NCBI GenBank assembly: GCA_945888435.1
Contig: CAMCZW010000003.1
Location: 31,983 to 95,982 of the forward strand
Origin: a bacterium UBP8_UBA817
Lineage (GTDB): Bacteria > Margulisbacteria > Marinamargulisbacteria > SXXA01 > SICP01
Direction: 5' to 3'
DNA: 64,000 bases
A program made the translations under genes and the position numbers. Below the pieces are notes generated by a model, which saw nothing but the letters and a program-made list of their open reading frames with translations, was not told the DNA's origin and made no database searches. How positions within the stretch are numbered: position 1 is the first letter of the stretch; the number at the start of each line of letters is the position of its first letter. Shown piece by piece: positions 50,930 to 59,220 of the stretch.

Positions 50930-51411
50930 TGACATCCAAGCTATATTCCATATCCGATGCGATTAGTCGCTTAGAAGAGTGGAGAGCTGATGGACAGACG
51001 ATTGTCTTTACCAATGGGTGCTTTGATTTACTTCACCCTGGCCATTTATCTTATTTAAGTGATGCAAAGTCATTGGGTAGCCGATTGGTAATTGGACTCA
51101 ATTCTGATGACTCGGTCCGCAGGCTTAAGGGAGATAAGCGTCCGATTGTGCCTCAATTTGATCGATCAGCCATGTTAAGTGCGCTTGAAGTGGTGGATAT
51201 GGTGGTGATCTTTGAGGATGCGACGCCGATCAATTTAATTTCATCATTAAAACCGCATATTCATGTCAAAGGTGGTGATTATGTGGCTTCTGAGCTTCCT
51301 GAATATCCAATTGTTACCTCTTATGGCGGCGAGGTGAAAATTTTGTCATTTATTGATGGCCATTCGACGAGTGGACTTATTGATAGGATTTTAAGTTTGT
51401 ATTGCAAGTAA
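50926..51411 (+). CDS. hldE2: D-glycero-beta-D-manno-heptose 1-phosphate adenylyltransferase
   Basis: 161 residues, cytidylyltransferase-like fold, matches the C-terminal half of HldE (RfaE2/HldC). VFTNGCFDLLHPGHLSYLSD contains the HxGH nucleotide-binding motif; GLNSDDSVRRLKGDKRPIVP and KPHIHVKGGDY follow. Start ATG 50926 or 50929, overlapping hldE1. Downstream lies a gap of 243 bases up to nuoA that holds MITE-like copy 3. Confidence 0.93.
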   Translation: MMTSKLYSISDAISRLEEWRADGQTIVFTNGCFDLLHPGHLSYLSDAKSLGSRLVIGLNSDDSVRRLKGDKRPIVPQFDRSAMLSALEVVDMVVIFEDATPINLISSLKPHIHVKGGDYVASELPEYPIVTSYGGEVKILSFIDGHSTSGLIDRILSLYCK

Positions 51412-51491
51412 TCCCACCTCTCCCAAGCTACCCATTACCCATAAGTCTGAATCTAGCATTAACACTTCGCTCCTATTTCTATGATCTAAGA

Positions 51492-51643
51492 TAACACTCA
51501 CCCACCAACCTCCCTCTCTATTCTAAAGAGGGAGGCTATTTTAGTTCACGACATTCACAACAAGGCCAAGTACTTCTTTCAGTGTATGTCTGAGTTCTTA
51601 CTTGAGGCTTCTACTGTTGTCCAAAGAGATGGTGAGTGTTAAA
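51492..51643. repeat. MITE-like element, copy 3, next to nuoA
   Basis: Left end TAACACTCACCCACCAACCT and the following about 25 bases are identical to copy 2. The middle is unrelated (about 70 bases), and the right arm is degraded but ends GTCCAAAGAGATGGTGAGTG followed by TTAA, matching the family's right end. It occupies most of the intergenic space before the nuo operon. The preceding stretch 51412-51491 holds nothing recognisable. Confidence 0.8.
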
Positions 51644-51646
51644 ATT
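51617..51646 (+). promoter_or_regulatory. Promoter candidate for the nuo operon inside the repeat element
   Basis: TTGTCC (51617-51622), 18-base spacer, then TAAAAT (51641-51646) preceded by TGT, an extended -10. The TGTTAA part is the end of the repeat element, so the element contributes the -10. The nuoA ATG (51655) follows 8 bases later, with TTTTCAGG as a weak ribosome site. Confidence 0.4.
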
Positions 51647-51654
51647 TTCAGGCT

Positions 51655-52014
51655 ATGTTTACTGTGTATTTTCCGTTATTAATGTTGCTAGGTGCCGTTT
51701 TGCTTTTTGTGGTTGCGACTATGGCGTTAACCCATCTCGTAGGGCCGAAGCGAGCGAGTGTTCATAAGCATGAAGCTTTTGAGTGCGGTATCCCCTCTCA
51801 GGGTGATGCGCGAACGCCGTTTTCAGTTCAGTATTTTGTGATTGCGATTTTATTTGTGTTATTTGATGTGGAAATTATTTTTCTTTATCCTTGGGCCATG
51901 GAATTTCGGTCCTTGGGGTGGACTGGTTTTTTTGAAGTCGCCTTGTTTACTTCTGTAGTATGTTTGGGTTTCTTTTATATTTATCGGCATCGTCTTTTTT
52001 CGTTTAAAAAGTAG
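51655..52014 (+). CDS. nuoA: NADH-quinone oxidoreductase subunit A
   Basis: 119 residues, three membrane helices. KHEAFECGIPSQGDARTPFS carries the ExG loop with the conserved Cys, QYFVIAILFVLFDVEIIFLY the conserved acidic membrane helix. First gene of a complete 14-gene complex I operon. The start sits 12 bases after the repeat element. Confidence 0.95.
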   Translation: MFTVYFPLLMLLGAVLLFVVATMALTHLVGPKRASVHKHEAFECGIPSQGDARTPFSVQYFVIAILFVLFDVEIIFLYPWAMEFRSLGWTGFFEVALFTSVVCLGFFYIYRHRLFSFKK

Positions 52015-52020
52015 GAATTT

Positions 52021-52557
52021 ATGGCAAATTTAGTAAATGCTCCCGACGGCGTACCAGGGCAAGGATTTTTTTTAACCTCTGTTGAAAAGGCAGTGGCTTT
52101 GGCCAGAAAAAACTCTATTTGGCCCCTCCCCTTTGCAACTTCCTGCTGTGGAATTGAGTTTATGGCGACGATGGGATCTCATTATGACTTTGCTAGGTTT
52201 GGGTCAGAGCGTCCTAGCTTTTCTCCCAGACAAGCGGATTTGTTGATGGTGATGGGGACTGTGGCTAAGAAATTAGGCCCGGTTTTAAAGCAAGTGTATG
52301 AGCAGATGGCGGAGCCCCGATGGGTGTTGGCGATGGGGGCTTGCGCGAGTACAGGCGGGATTTTTGATACGTATAGCGTCCTTCAAGGTATTGATAAAAT
52401 TATCCCTGTGGATGTGTATGTCCCAGGATGTCCTCCAAGGCCAGAGCAAGTCATTGATGGATTGATGAGAATCCAGGATTTAGTGGGTAAAGAATCACTT
52501 AGACGCAGACATTCTCCAGAATACAAAGATCTTTTAGCTGGATATGGGATTGAGTAA
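52021..52557 (+). CDS. nuoB: NADH-quinone oxidoreductase subunit B
   Basis: 178 residues, carries iron-sulfur cluster N2. The cysteine ligands are in FATSCCGIEFMAT, MGACASTGGIFDTYSV and VYVPGCPPRPEQVI. Normal length. One-base overlap (TAATGA) with nuoC. Confidence 0.96.
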   Translation: MANLVNAPDGVPGQGFFLTSVEKAVALARKNSIWPLPFATSCCGIEFMATMGSHYDFARFGSERPSFSPRQADLLMVMGTVAKKLGPVLKQVYEQMAEPRWVLAMGACASTGGIFDTYSVLQGIDKIIPVDVYVPGCPPRPEQVIDGLMRIQDLVGKESLRRRHSPEYKDLLAGYGIE

Positions 52558-53042
52558 TGATTGAATTATTTAAATCCTCTTTTTCGGATCACATTATTTC
52601 GGTTGAAGAATCGGATATGCCGACAATTGTGATTAAAAAATCTTCTGTATTGCCAGTACTTACTCGATTATTTAAAGAATTTAATGTCCAATTTTTAACA
52701 GATTTATGTGGAATTCATTTTCCAGATCAAACCCCTCCTGTGTTGGGCGTGGTGTATCACTTACATGGCTTAGTTGCGAATCAGCGACTTAGAATTAAAG
52801 CATTTACACCTGTGTCTGACCCCTCATTTCCGAGTGTGACGTCGCTTTACTCCTCGGCCAATTGGATGGAAAGAGAAACTTATGACTTTTTTGGCATTAT
52901 TTTTGAAGGCCACCCTAATTTGAAACGAATTTTAAATGAAGACAGCATGGATTATTTTCCGATGCGAAAAGAATATCCGCTTGAAGAAGCTAGTCGGACA
53001 GATAAAAACGATGCGATGTTTGGACGGGAGTCTCAGTCATGA
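52557..53042 (+). CDS. nuoC: NADH-quinone oxidoreductase subunit C
   Basis: 161 residues. Conserved ASANWMERETYDFFGIIFEG-type block (SSANWMERETYDFFGIIFEG) and HPNLKRILNEDSMDYFPMRK followed by EYPLEE. Peripheral-arm subunit, separate from nuoD (not fused). Confidence 0.95.
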   Translation: MIELFKSSFSDHIISVEESDMPTIVIKKSSVLPVLTRLFKEFNVQFLTDLCGIHFPDQTPPVLGVVYHLHGLVANQRLRIKAFTPVSDPSFPSVTSLYSSANWMERETYDFFGIIFEGHPNLKRILNEDSMDYFPMRKEYPLEEASRTDKNDAMFGRESQS

Positions 53043-54199
53043 CGGTCATTCTCAATTTAGGCCCAACGCATCCGGCGACGCATGGCGTGTTTCAAAATAT
53101 TATTGAAATTGATGGCGAAACGATTTTAAATGCGGATTCGACGATTGGATATATCCACCGTGCGTTTGAGAAATTGGCTGAACACCGCCCTTATTATCAA
53201 ATCACCCCGATTACTGACCGTCTTAATTATTGTTCATCCCCCATTAATAATATTGGATGGCATTTAACGGTTGAAAAATTACTGGGGGTTAAAACCCCAA
53301 AACGTGTGGATTATATGCGCGTGATTATTATGGAATTGGCGCGAATTTCGGATCACTTGATTTGTAATAGCATTTTAGGCGTGGATACGGGTGCTTTTTC
53401 TGGATTTTTGTACTTATTTCAACATCGAGAAAAGATTTATGAAATTTATGAAGAAATTTGTGGGGCTCGTCTGACCACTAATATTGGCCGAATCGGTGGG
53501 TTTGAACGTGATTTTAATGATGTCGCCCATCGCAAAACACTAGAATTTTTGGACGAGTTTTCAGTGGCGTTAGCGGAGTTTGAATCTTTACTTAATCGTA
53601 ACCGTATTTTTATGGATAGAACGATTGGCGCGGGGCCGATTTCTGCGGAGCGTGCGCTTAATTATGGATTTACTGGGCCTAATTTACGGGCTGCAGGTGT
53701 TGATTATGATGTCCGCGTAACGACCCCTTATAGTTCTTATGAGGATTTTCAATTTGAAATCCCCATTGGTACTCAAGGGGATACTTATGACCGATATATG
53801 GTGAGAAATTGCGAAATGTGGCAGAGCTTGTCGATTATTCGCCAGGCAATAGAAAAAATGCCAGAAGGTCCATTTCATGCCGATGTCCCTGAGTTTTATT
53901 TGCCTCCAAAGCAAGATGTCTATCAGTACATGGAAGCGTTGATTTATCACTTTAAAGTAGTTATGGGTGAAATCCCCGTCCCGGTTGGCGAAGTCTATCA
54001 AGCCGTTGAAGGCGGCAATGGTGAGCTTGGATTCTATTTGGTGAGCGATGGTGGACGTTCTCCGTTTCGTCTGCATTTTAGACGTCCCTCTTTTATTGCA
54101 TATCAAGCATATCCCGAAATGATTACAGGCGGATTATTATCCGATGCCATTGTGACCCTTAGTAGTTTAAATGTGATTGCAGGAGAGTTAGATGCCTAA
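53039..54199 (+). CDS. nuoD: NADH-quinone oxidoreductase subunit D
   Basis: 386 residues. LGPTHPATHGVFQNIIEIDG, IGYIHRAFEKLAE, TDRLNYCSSPINN, DTGAFSGFLYLFQHREKIYE and the C-terminal GRSPFRLHFRRPSFIAYQAY; forms the quinone pocket with NuoB. The conserved HGxxR and Tyr positions are present. NDUFAF7/MidA-type methyltransferases modify an Arg of this subunit in mitochondria; a possible relative is encoded at 42410-44062. Confidence 0.96.
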   Translation: MTVILNLGPTHPATHGVFQNIIEIDGETILNADSTIGYIHRAFEKLAEHRPYYQITPITDRLNYCSSPINNIGWHLTVEKLLGVKTPKRVDYMRVIIMELARISDHLICNSILGVDTGAFSGFLYLFQHREKIYEIYEEICGARLTTNIGRIGGFERDFNDVAHRKTLEFLDEFSVALAEFESLLNRNRIFMDRTIGAGPISAERALNYGFTGPNLRAAGVDYDVRVTTPYSSYEDFQFEIPIGTQGDTYDRYMVRNCEMWQSLSIIRQAIEKMPEGPFHADVPEFYLPPKQDVYQYMEALIYHFKVVMGEIPVPVGEVYQAVEGGNGELGFYLVSDGGRSPFRLHFRRPSFIAYQAYPEMITGGLLSDAIVTLSSLNVIAGELDA

Positions 54200-54683
54200 G
54201 TTTTCTGATGCCTCACTTGCGAAAGTTAAAGAAATTATTGCTAGATACCCCGAAGGTCGTCATAAATCAGCATTGTTACCGGTACTGCATATGGCCCAAG
54301 CCGAGTTTGGCGGTTGGTTAAGCACAGAAACGATGGATTATGTGGCCTCTGTGATTGGGATACAGCCGATTGAAGTTTATGAAGTGGCTTCCTTTTATAC
54401 GATGTTTGAACTACAGCCAACTGGGCAGTATGTATTGCAAGTTTGTCACACAGGCCCTTGCTGTTTAGTGGGTGCTGATAAAATTATTGCGCATTTGGAA
54501 TCTAAATTAGGTATTAAAGTGGGAGATACCACGTCGGATGGCCTTTTTACTTTGAAAACCGTGGAGTGCTTGGCGTCATGCGGGACCGCTCCAGTGATGC
54601 AATTGGGAAGACGTTATGTGGAAAATTTAACTGAAGCCAAATTGGATGAAATGATTGAGTCGATTAGGGGAAATAAGTCATGA
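54192..54683 (+). CDS. nuoE: NADH-quinone oxidoreductase subunit E
   Basis: 163 residues, [2Fe-2S] thioredoxin-like subunit. The four ligands are in QVCHTGPCCLVGAD (C-x4-C) and ECLASCGTAPVMQLG (C-x3-C). Overlaps nuoD and nuoF. Confidence 0.95.
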   Translation: MPKFSDASLAKVKEIIARYPEGRHKSALLPVLHMAQAEFGGWLSTETMDYVASVIGIQPIEVYEVASFYTMFELQPTGQYVLQVCHTGPCCLVGADKIIAHLESKLGIKVGDTTSDGLFTLKTVECLASCGTAPVMQLGRRYVENLTEAKLDEMIESIRGNKS

Positions 54684-55975
54684 GTCGCAAGATTTTATTA
54701 GAACATGCAGATGTCCCCGGGATCGATACATTCCCGATTTACCGTCAGCATGGCGGATATGATTCTGTTGAAAAAGCGGTCAAAATGGATCCGATGGCAA
54801 TTGTTGAAGAAGTCAAAACGTCTGGACTACGTGGACGTGGCGGCGCTGGCTTTTCGACCGGAATTAAATGGAGTTTTTTGGATCGCAAATCTAATAACCC
54901 CCGCTATTTAGTGTGTAATGCGGATGAAGGCGAACCAGGCACATTTAAAGACCGTTATTTTATGGAAAAACTGCCTCATCTTTTGGTTGAAGGTTTAATT
55001 GTATCTAGCTTTGCACTGGGGACACATACGGCTTATGTCTATGTGCGTGGTGAGTTTTTTTGGATTATTGAAGCACTTGAAGTCGCCATTGCCGAAGCCA
55101 AGGCCGCCGGATTTTTAGGCAAAAACATTTTAGGCTCTGGATTTGATTTAGAGATTTATGTTCATCCAGGTGCCGGTGCTTATATTTGCGGCGAAGAAAG
55201 TGCATTACTTGAATCTTTGGAAGGGAAGAAGGGATATCCTCGGATTAAGCCTCCGTTTCCTGCGATTTCTGGATTATTTGGATGCCCGACTGTGATTAAT
55301 AATGTGGAAACCATTGCGGCGGTTCCATGGATTATTGTGAATGGTGGACCCGCATATGCGGCGATTGGGATTGGCAGAAGTACAGGGACTAAGCTAATTT
55401 CTGCCTCTGGAAATATTAAAAAGCCAGGCGTTTATGAAATTGATATGGGAATTACCGTTGAAGAGTTTGTAATGTCGGATGAATTTTGTGGGGGGCTTTT
55501 GGAAGGCCGCACATTGAAAGCCATTATTGCCGGTGGATCTTCCGTCCCGATTTTACCTGCCCATTTGGCGTTTAAAACGGCAGCGGGCGAACCACGTTTA
55601 ATGACCTATGAATCCCTTTTTGATGGTGGATTTGCATCCGGCACCATGATGGGATCAGGTGGATTTATTGTATTAGATAATACCGCTTGTATCGTTAGAA
55701 ATACCTGGAATTTCTCCCGGTTTTATCACCATGAATCATGCGGACAATGTAGTCCTTGCCGTGAAGGGACTGGCTGGTTAGAAAAAGTACTTCACCGACT
55801 TGAACATGGAGAAGGTAAGATGCATGATATTGATCTTTTGGTCAGTATTTCTAAAAAAATTGAAGGTCATACGATTTGCGCTCTTGGAGATGCGGCGGCA
55901 TGGCCAGTAGTCAGTGCGGTTCTCCATTTTAGAGAAGAGTTTGAGAGTCATGTGAAGAATCGAGGATGTTTATGA
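54680..55975 (+). CDS. nuoF: NADH-quinone oxidoreductase subunit F
   Basis: 431 residues, NADH- and FMN-binding subunit. SGLRGRGGAGFSTGIKWSFL (FMN/NADH glycine-rich), CNADEGEPGTFKDRYFMEKL, GAGAYICGEESALLESLEGK, and cluster N3 ligands in ESCGQCSPCREGTGW and GHTICALGDAAAWPV. All functional residues are seen, so the operon encodes a NADH-linked complex I, not a Fpo/ferredoxin type. Confidence 0.97.
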   Translation: MSRKILLEHADVPGIDTFPIYRQHGGYDSVEKAVKMDPMAIVEEVKTSGLRGRGGAGFSTGIKWSFLDRKSNNPRYLVCNADEGEPGTFKDRYFMEKLPHLLVEGLIVSSFALGTHTAYVYVRGEFFWIIEALEVAIAEAKAAGFLGKNILGSGFDLEIYVHPGAGAYICGEESALLESLEGKKGYPRIKPPFPAISGLFGCPTVINNVETIAAVPWIIVNGGPAYAAIGIGRSTGTKLISASGNIKKPGVYEIDMGITVEEFVMSDEFCGGLLEGRTLKAIIAGGSSVPILPAHLAFKTAAGEPRLMTYESLFDGGFASGTMMGSGGFIVLDNTACIVRNTWNFSRFYHHESCGQCSPCREGTGWLEKVLHRLEHGEGKMHDIDLLVSISKKIEGHTICALGDAAAWPVVSAVLHFREEFESHVKNRGCL

Positions 55976-56919
55976 AACTAATCATTGATGGAATTGAAAT
56001 CGAGGTTGAACCCGGGACAACACTTTTAGAAGCGTCCAGACGAATTGATCCTAAAACGGCTCCTCCGGCCATGTGCTATTACACTGGCCTTAAAGACAGC
56101 GGCGGAAAATGCCGGACATGTCTCGTTAAAATCGCGCAAAGCTCTCCTAATAACCCCCGCCCTGCGGTACGACTAGTGCCAGCCTGCCGAACATTGGCTG
56201 AGGATGGCATGATTGTTCAAAACAATACGTCTCAAGAGGTTTTGGATGCCCGTAAAGATGTGGTTGAGTTATTACTGATTAACCATCCGTTGGATTGTCC
56301 GATTTGTGATCAGGCTGGTGAATGTGATTTGCAGGATTTGGCCTTTAAGCATGGCGTGTCTACAACCAACTATGAAGAAGAACGTCGTCGGTATCCGGTC
56401 CAGGATATTGGGCCCCTCATTAAACTTCATATGAACCGATGTATTTTGTGTTTTAGATGTGTGTACGTGGCCGATCAGCTGACCGATGGTCGATGTCATG
56501 GCGTTTTGAATCGTGGGGATGCCTCTGAAATCAGCACTTATATTGAAAAAGCCGTTGATAATGATTTCTCTGGAAATATGATTGATGTCTGCCCCGTTGG
56601 TGCATTGACGGATAAAACGTATCGTTTTAAAAATCGGGTATGGTTTTCTCGTCCAGTGTTGGCCCATCGTGAGTGTGACAAATGTTGCGGTCAAACGGTG
56701 GTGTGGCTAAAAGGTAATGAAGTGATTCGCGTCACTGCCCGTAAAAATGAAGTTGCGGAAGTGATTTCATTTATTTGTAATACCTGCCGATTTGAAAAAA
56801 AATCACTTGCGGATTGGGAAGTAGAAGGTCCTGCTCATGTGAGCCGTGAATCCGTTATTTCTCAAAATCACTATGAAAGAAATACCATTATCCCGTCATT
56901 AGGAAGTAGCGATGTTTGA
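55972..56919 (+). CDS. nuoG: Short NADH-quinone oxidoreductase subunit G (iron-sulfur part only)
   Basis: About 315 residues, against 700-900 for typical NuoG. ATG 55972 overlaps the nuoF TGA. Present: the [2Fe-2S] ligands (MCYYTGLKDSGGKCRTCL and ACRTL), the HPLDCPICDQAGECDL cluster with its His, CILCFRCVYVAD and MIDVCPVGALTD, and the cysteines of the next cluster domain (ECDKCCGQ, FICNTCRF). The whole molybdopterin-oxidoreductase-like C-terminal part is missing. The stop is 8 bases inside nuoH, with normal operon spacing, so this is a clean short gene, not an obvious frameshift. Electron-transfer clusters needed for NADH to quinone transfer are kept. Confidence 0.92.
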   Translation: MKLIIDGIEIEVEPGTTLLEASRRIDPKTAPPAMCYYTGLKDSGGKCRTCLVKIAQSSPNNPRPAVRLVPACRTLAEDGMIVQNNTSQEVLDARKDVVELLLINHPLDCPICDQAGECDLQDLAFKHGVSTTNYEEERRRYPVQDIGPLIKLHMNRCILCFRCVYVADQLTDGRCHGVLNRGDASEISTYIEKAVDNDFSGNMIDVCPVGALTDKTYRFKNRVWFSRPVLAHRECDKCCGQTVVWLKGNEVIRVTARKNEVAEVISFICNTCRFEKKSLADWEVEGPAHVSRESVISQNHYERNTIIPSLGSSDV

Positions 56920-57937
56920 TTTCTTTTTTATTATTGAAAAACTGATTTTGATTTCGGCGGTGTTGGGCATTACGCTATTTATTGCGGCGTACTCGACACT
57001 GGCTGAGCGTAAGTTAGCGGCGTTTTTTCAAGACCGGATTGGCCCGGATCGCGCTGGCCCATTTGGGTTATTGCAACCGCTGGCCGATGGTTTGAAATTT
57101 TTATTTAAAGAAGCCATTATCCCTGCTAAAGCGGATCGGTTTTTGTTTGTATTAGGCCCATCATTGTCGATGTTGGCTGCGTGTATGGCGTGCGCGGTGA
57201 TTCCATGGGGGCCAGATTTAATGCTCTTTGGCCGAACTGTGGCGTTGCAGATTACTGATTTGAGCGTTGGCCTACTGTATCTTTTTGGATTGGTTTCGTT
57301 TGGTGTCTATGGTGTCATGATTGGCGGATGGGCATCCAATAATAAATATTCGCTTTTAAGTACGATTAGAGCGTCATCTCAGATGATTAGTTATGAGCTT
57401 GCAATGGGATTAAGTTTAATTGCCTTGGTATTAACCACAGGTACGCTCAGTATACGAGAAATCGTCCTTGGCCAACCGGGATGGCATTGGAATATTTTGG
57501 CACAGCCGCTTGGATTTATGATTTTTATCGTCTGTGCGTTTGCCGAGACCAATCGAGTGCCGTTTGATTTACCTGAATGCGAAACGGAGTTGGTAGGAGG
57601 ATATCATACGGAATATAGCGGGATGCAATTGGGCTTTTATTTATTTGCTGAATATATCAATATGTTTATTTCGTCTGCGGTGATGACCTGTTTATATTTT
57701 GGTGGATTCCAAATGCCATTTATTGCGAGTTTGGGGCTTCCTCAAAATGTTGTCGCACTCTTTGGAGTTGTGTTCTTTTTTGTTAAAATCCTAATGTTCT
57801 TGTTTTTATTTATCTGGATTCGATGGACACTTCCTCGATTTAGATATGACCAATTAATGCGATTGGGCTGGACAGGATTAATCCCTTTAGCGATCATTAA
57901 CCTTTTGGCAACGGCGGTATTTCAACTATGCAATTAA
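56912..57937 (+). CDS. nuoH: NADH-quinone oxidoreductase subunit H
   Basis: 341 residues, eight or so membrane helices. STLAERKLAAFFQDRIGPDR, FAETNRVPFDLPECETELVG, GYHTEYSGMQLGFYLFAEY and IWIRWTLPRFRYDQLMRLGW are the diagnostic blocks. Forms the quinone tunnel. Confidence 0.97.
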   Translation: MFDFFFIIEKLILISAVLGITLFIAAYSTLAERKLAAFFQDRIGPDRAGPFGLLQPLADGLKFLFKEAIIPAKADRFLFVLGPSLSMLAACMACAVIPWGPDLMLFGRTVALQITDLSVGLLYLFGLVSFGVYGVMIGGWASNNKYSLLSTIRASSQMISYELAMGLSLIALVLTTGTLSIREIVLGQPGWHWNILAQPLGFMIFIVCAFAETNRVPFDLPECETELVGGYHTEYSGMQLGFYLFAEYINMFISSAVMTCLYFGGFQMPFIASLGLPQNVVALFGVVFFFVKILMFLFLFIWIRWTLPRFRYDQLMRLGWTGLIPLAIINLLATAVFQLCN

Positions 57938-58467
57938 CAACTAGGTCCCGTGTGGTCGTTGATAAGAAATTATCATTTTCAGAGCGAATTTATTTCCCTG
58001 CAATTCTTAAGGGGATGGCGATTACGCTTCGCCATTTATTTAAACGAAAAGTGACGATCCGATACCCAGAGCAAACCCGACAATTTAGCCCGGTGTATCG
58101 TGGACTTCATGTACTCAAACGGGATGATATTGGTGCTGAGAGATGCACGGCTTGTGGACTTTGTGCAGTAGCATGCCCTGCTGAAGCCATTACGATGATT
58201 TCTGGTGAGCGTAAAAAAGGTGAAGAAACTCTTTACCGCGAAGAAAAATATGCCACTGATTATCAAATTAACATGCTTAGATGTATTTTTTGTGGGCTGT
58301 GTGAAGAGGCCTGTCCAAAAGAGGCCATTTATTTAACGGAAAGATTGGTGCCATCCAGCTATACACGTGAAGATTTTATTTGGGGAAAAGACCGCTTAGT
58401 TGAGCCGACGGATCCAGAGTTGAGAGTGGATATTTCCAAACGTCTGTATCGGCGGGAAGAAGCATGA
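57928..58467 (+). CDS. nuoI: NADH-quinone oxidoreductase subunit I
   Basis: 179 residues with two [4Fe-4S] motifs, ERCTACGLCAVACPAEAITM and RCIFCGLCEEACPKEAIYLT (clusters N6a and N6b). Normal length. Confidence 0.96.
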   Translation: MQLTTRSRVVVDKKLSFSERIYFPAILKGMAITLRHLFKRKVTIRYPEQTRQFSPVYRGLHVLKRDDIGAERCTACGLCAVACPAEAITMISGERKKGEETLYREEKYATDYQINMLRCIFCGLCEEACPKEAIYLTERLVPSSYTREDFIWGKDRLVEPTDPELRVDISKRLYRREEA

Positions 58468-58940
58468 GCGATATTTTCTTTTGGGTATTTTCTGTAATGG
58501 CGGTGGTGAGTGCACTTAGCGTGGTGTTAAATCGTAACCCGATTTATAGCGTTTTGAGCTTAATTGTTTGTTTCTTTTCAATCGCGGGTCATTATGTGCT
58601 GATGGGCGCATTATTTTTATGCGCGGTTCATATTGTGGTGTATGCCGGTGCCATTATGGTGCTATTTTTATTTGTGATTATGTTAATGAATTTGAAAGAT
58701 GTTCCCGAATTTGTCAGTAAATGGTGGCATTTTGGTGCAGCCGGAGCGGCGGTTGCTGCGATGGTATTTGGACTCGCGACTCATCTGTTTCAATCCTATA
58801 ACCCAAGAGTGATTGGAGATATGCAGTTAAAGCCGATTGCACAGGCTCTATTTACTACTTATGCAGTCCCCTTTGAATTATCTGCCATCTTATTTTTATC
58901 AGCAGTCATTGGTGTTGTGGCCTTGGGGAAATCTGAATGA
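58464..58940 (+). CDS. nuoJ: NADH-quinone oxidoreductase subunit J
   Basis: 158 residues, five membrane helices. NPIYSVLSLIVCFFSIAGHY and AVHIVVYAGAIMVLFLFVIM (the pi-bulge helix) are typical. Confidence 0.94.
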   Translation: MSDIFFWVFSVMAVVSALSVVLNRNPIYSVLSLIVCFFSIAGHYVLMGALFLCAVHIVVYAGAIMVLFLFVIMLMNLKDVPEFVSKWWHFGAAGAAVAAMVFGLATHLFQSYNPRVIGDMQLKPIAQALFTTYAVPFELSAILFLSAVIGVVALGKSE

Positions 58941-59218
58941 TTCCAACCTATAGTTATCTTGTATTGGGATGTATTTTGTTTTCGATTGGAACATTGGGCG
59001 TCCTGATTAGACGGAATGTGGTCATTGTCCTCATGTGCATTGAACTGATGCTTAATGCCGTTAATTTGATTTTAGTATCAGTTTGCGAACCTGTATTTGT
59101 CTTTTTTATTATGATGGTCGCCGCCGTTGAAGTTTCTGTGGGACTGGCTTTGATTGCAAGGGTTTATCGTAAATTTGGGACGACTGACATCTCAACCTTT
59201 GGGCAATTGAAAGGATAA
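58937..59218 (+). CDS. nuoK: NADH-quinone oxidoreductase subunit K
   Basis: 93 residues, three membrane helices. SIGTLGVLIRRNVVIVLMCI then ELMLNAVNLILV includes the conserved membrane Glu, and VAAVEVSVGLALIARVYRKF the second. Confidence 0.95.
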   Translation: MIPTYSYLVLGCILFSIGTLGVLIRRNVVIVLMCIELMLNAVNLILVSVCEPVFVFFIMMVAAVEVSVGLALIARVYRKFGTTDISTFGQLKG

Positions 59219-59220
59219 CC

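Noticed and set aside
53684..54106. Minus-strand open frame inside nuoD
   Set aside because: Antisense shadow of a strongly conserved gene, no start signal or known family.
55972..56919. NuoG truncation considered as a frameshift
   Set aside because: nuoH starts eight bases before the stop and no MopB-like coding follows in other frames.
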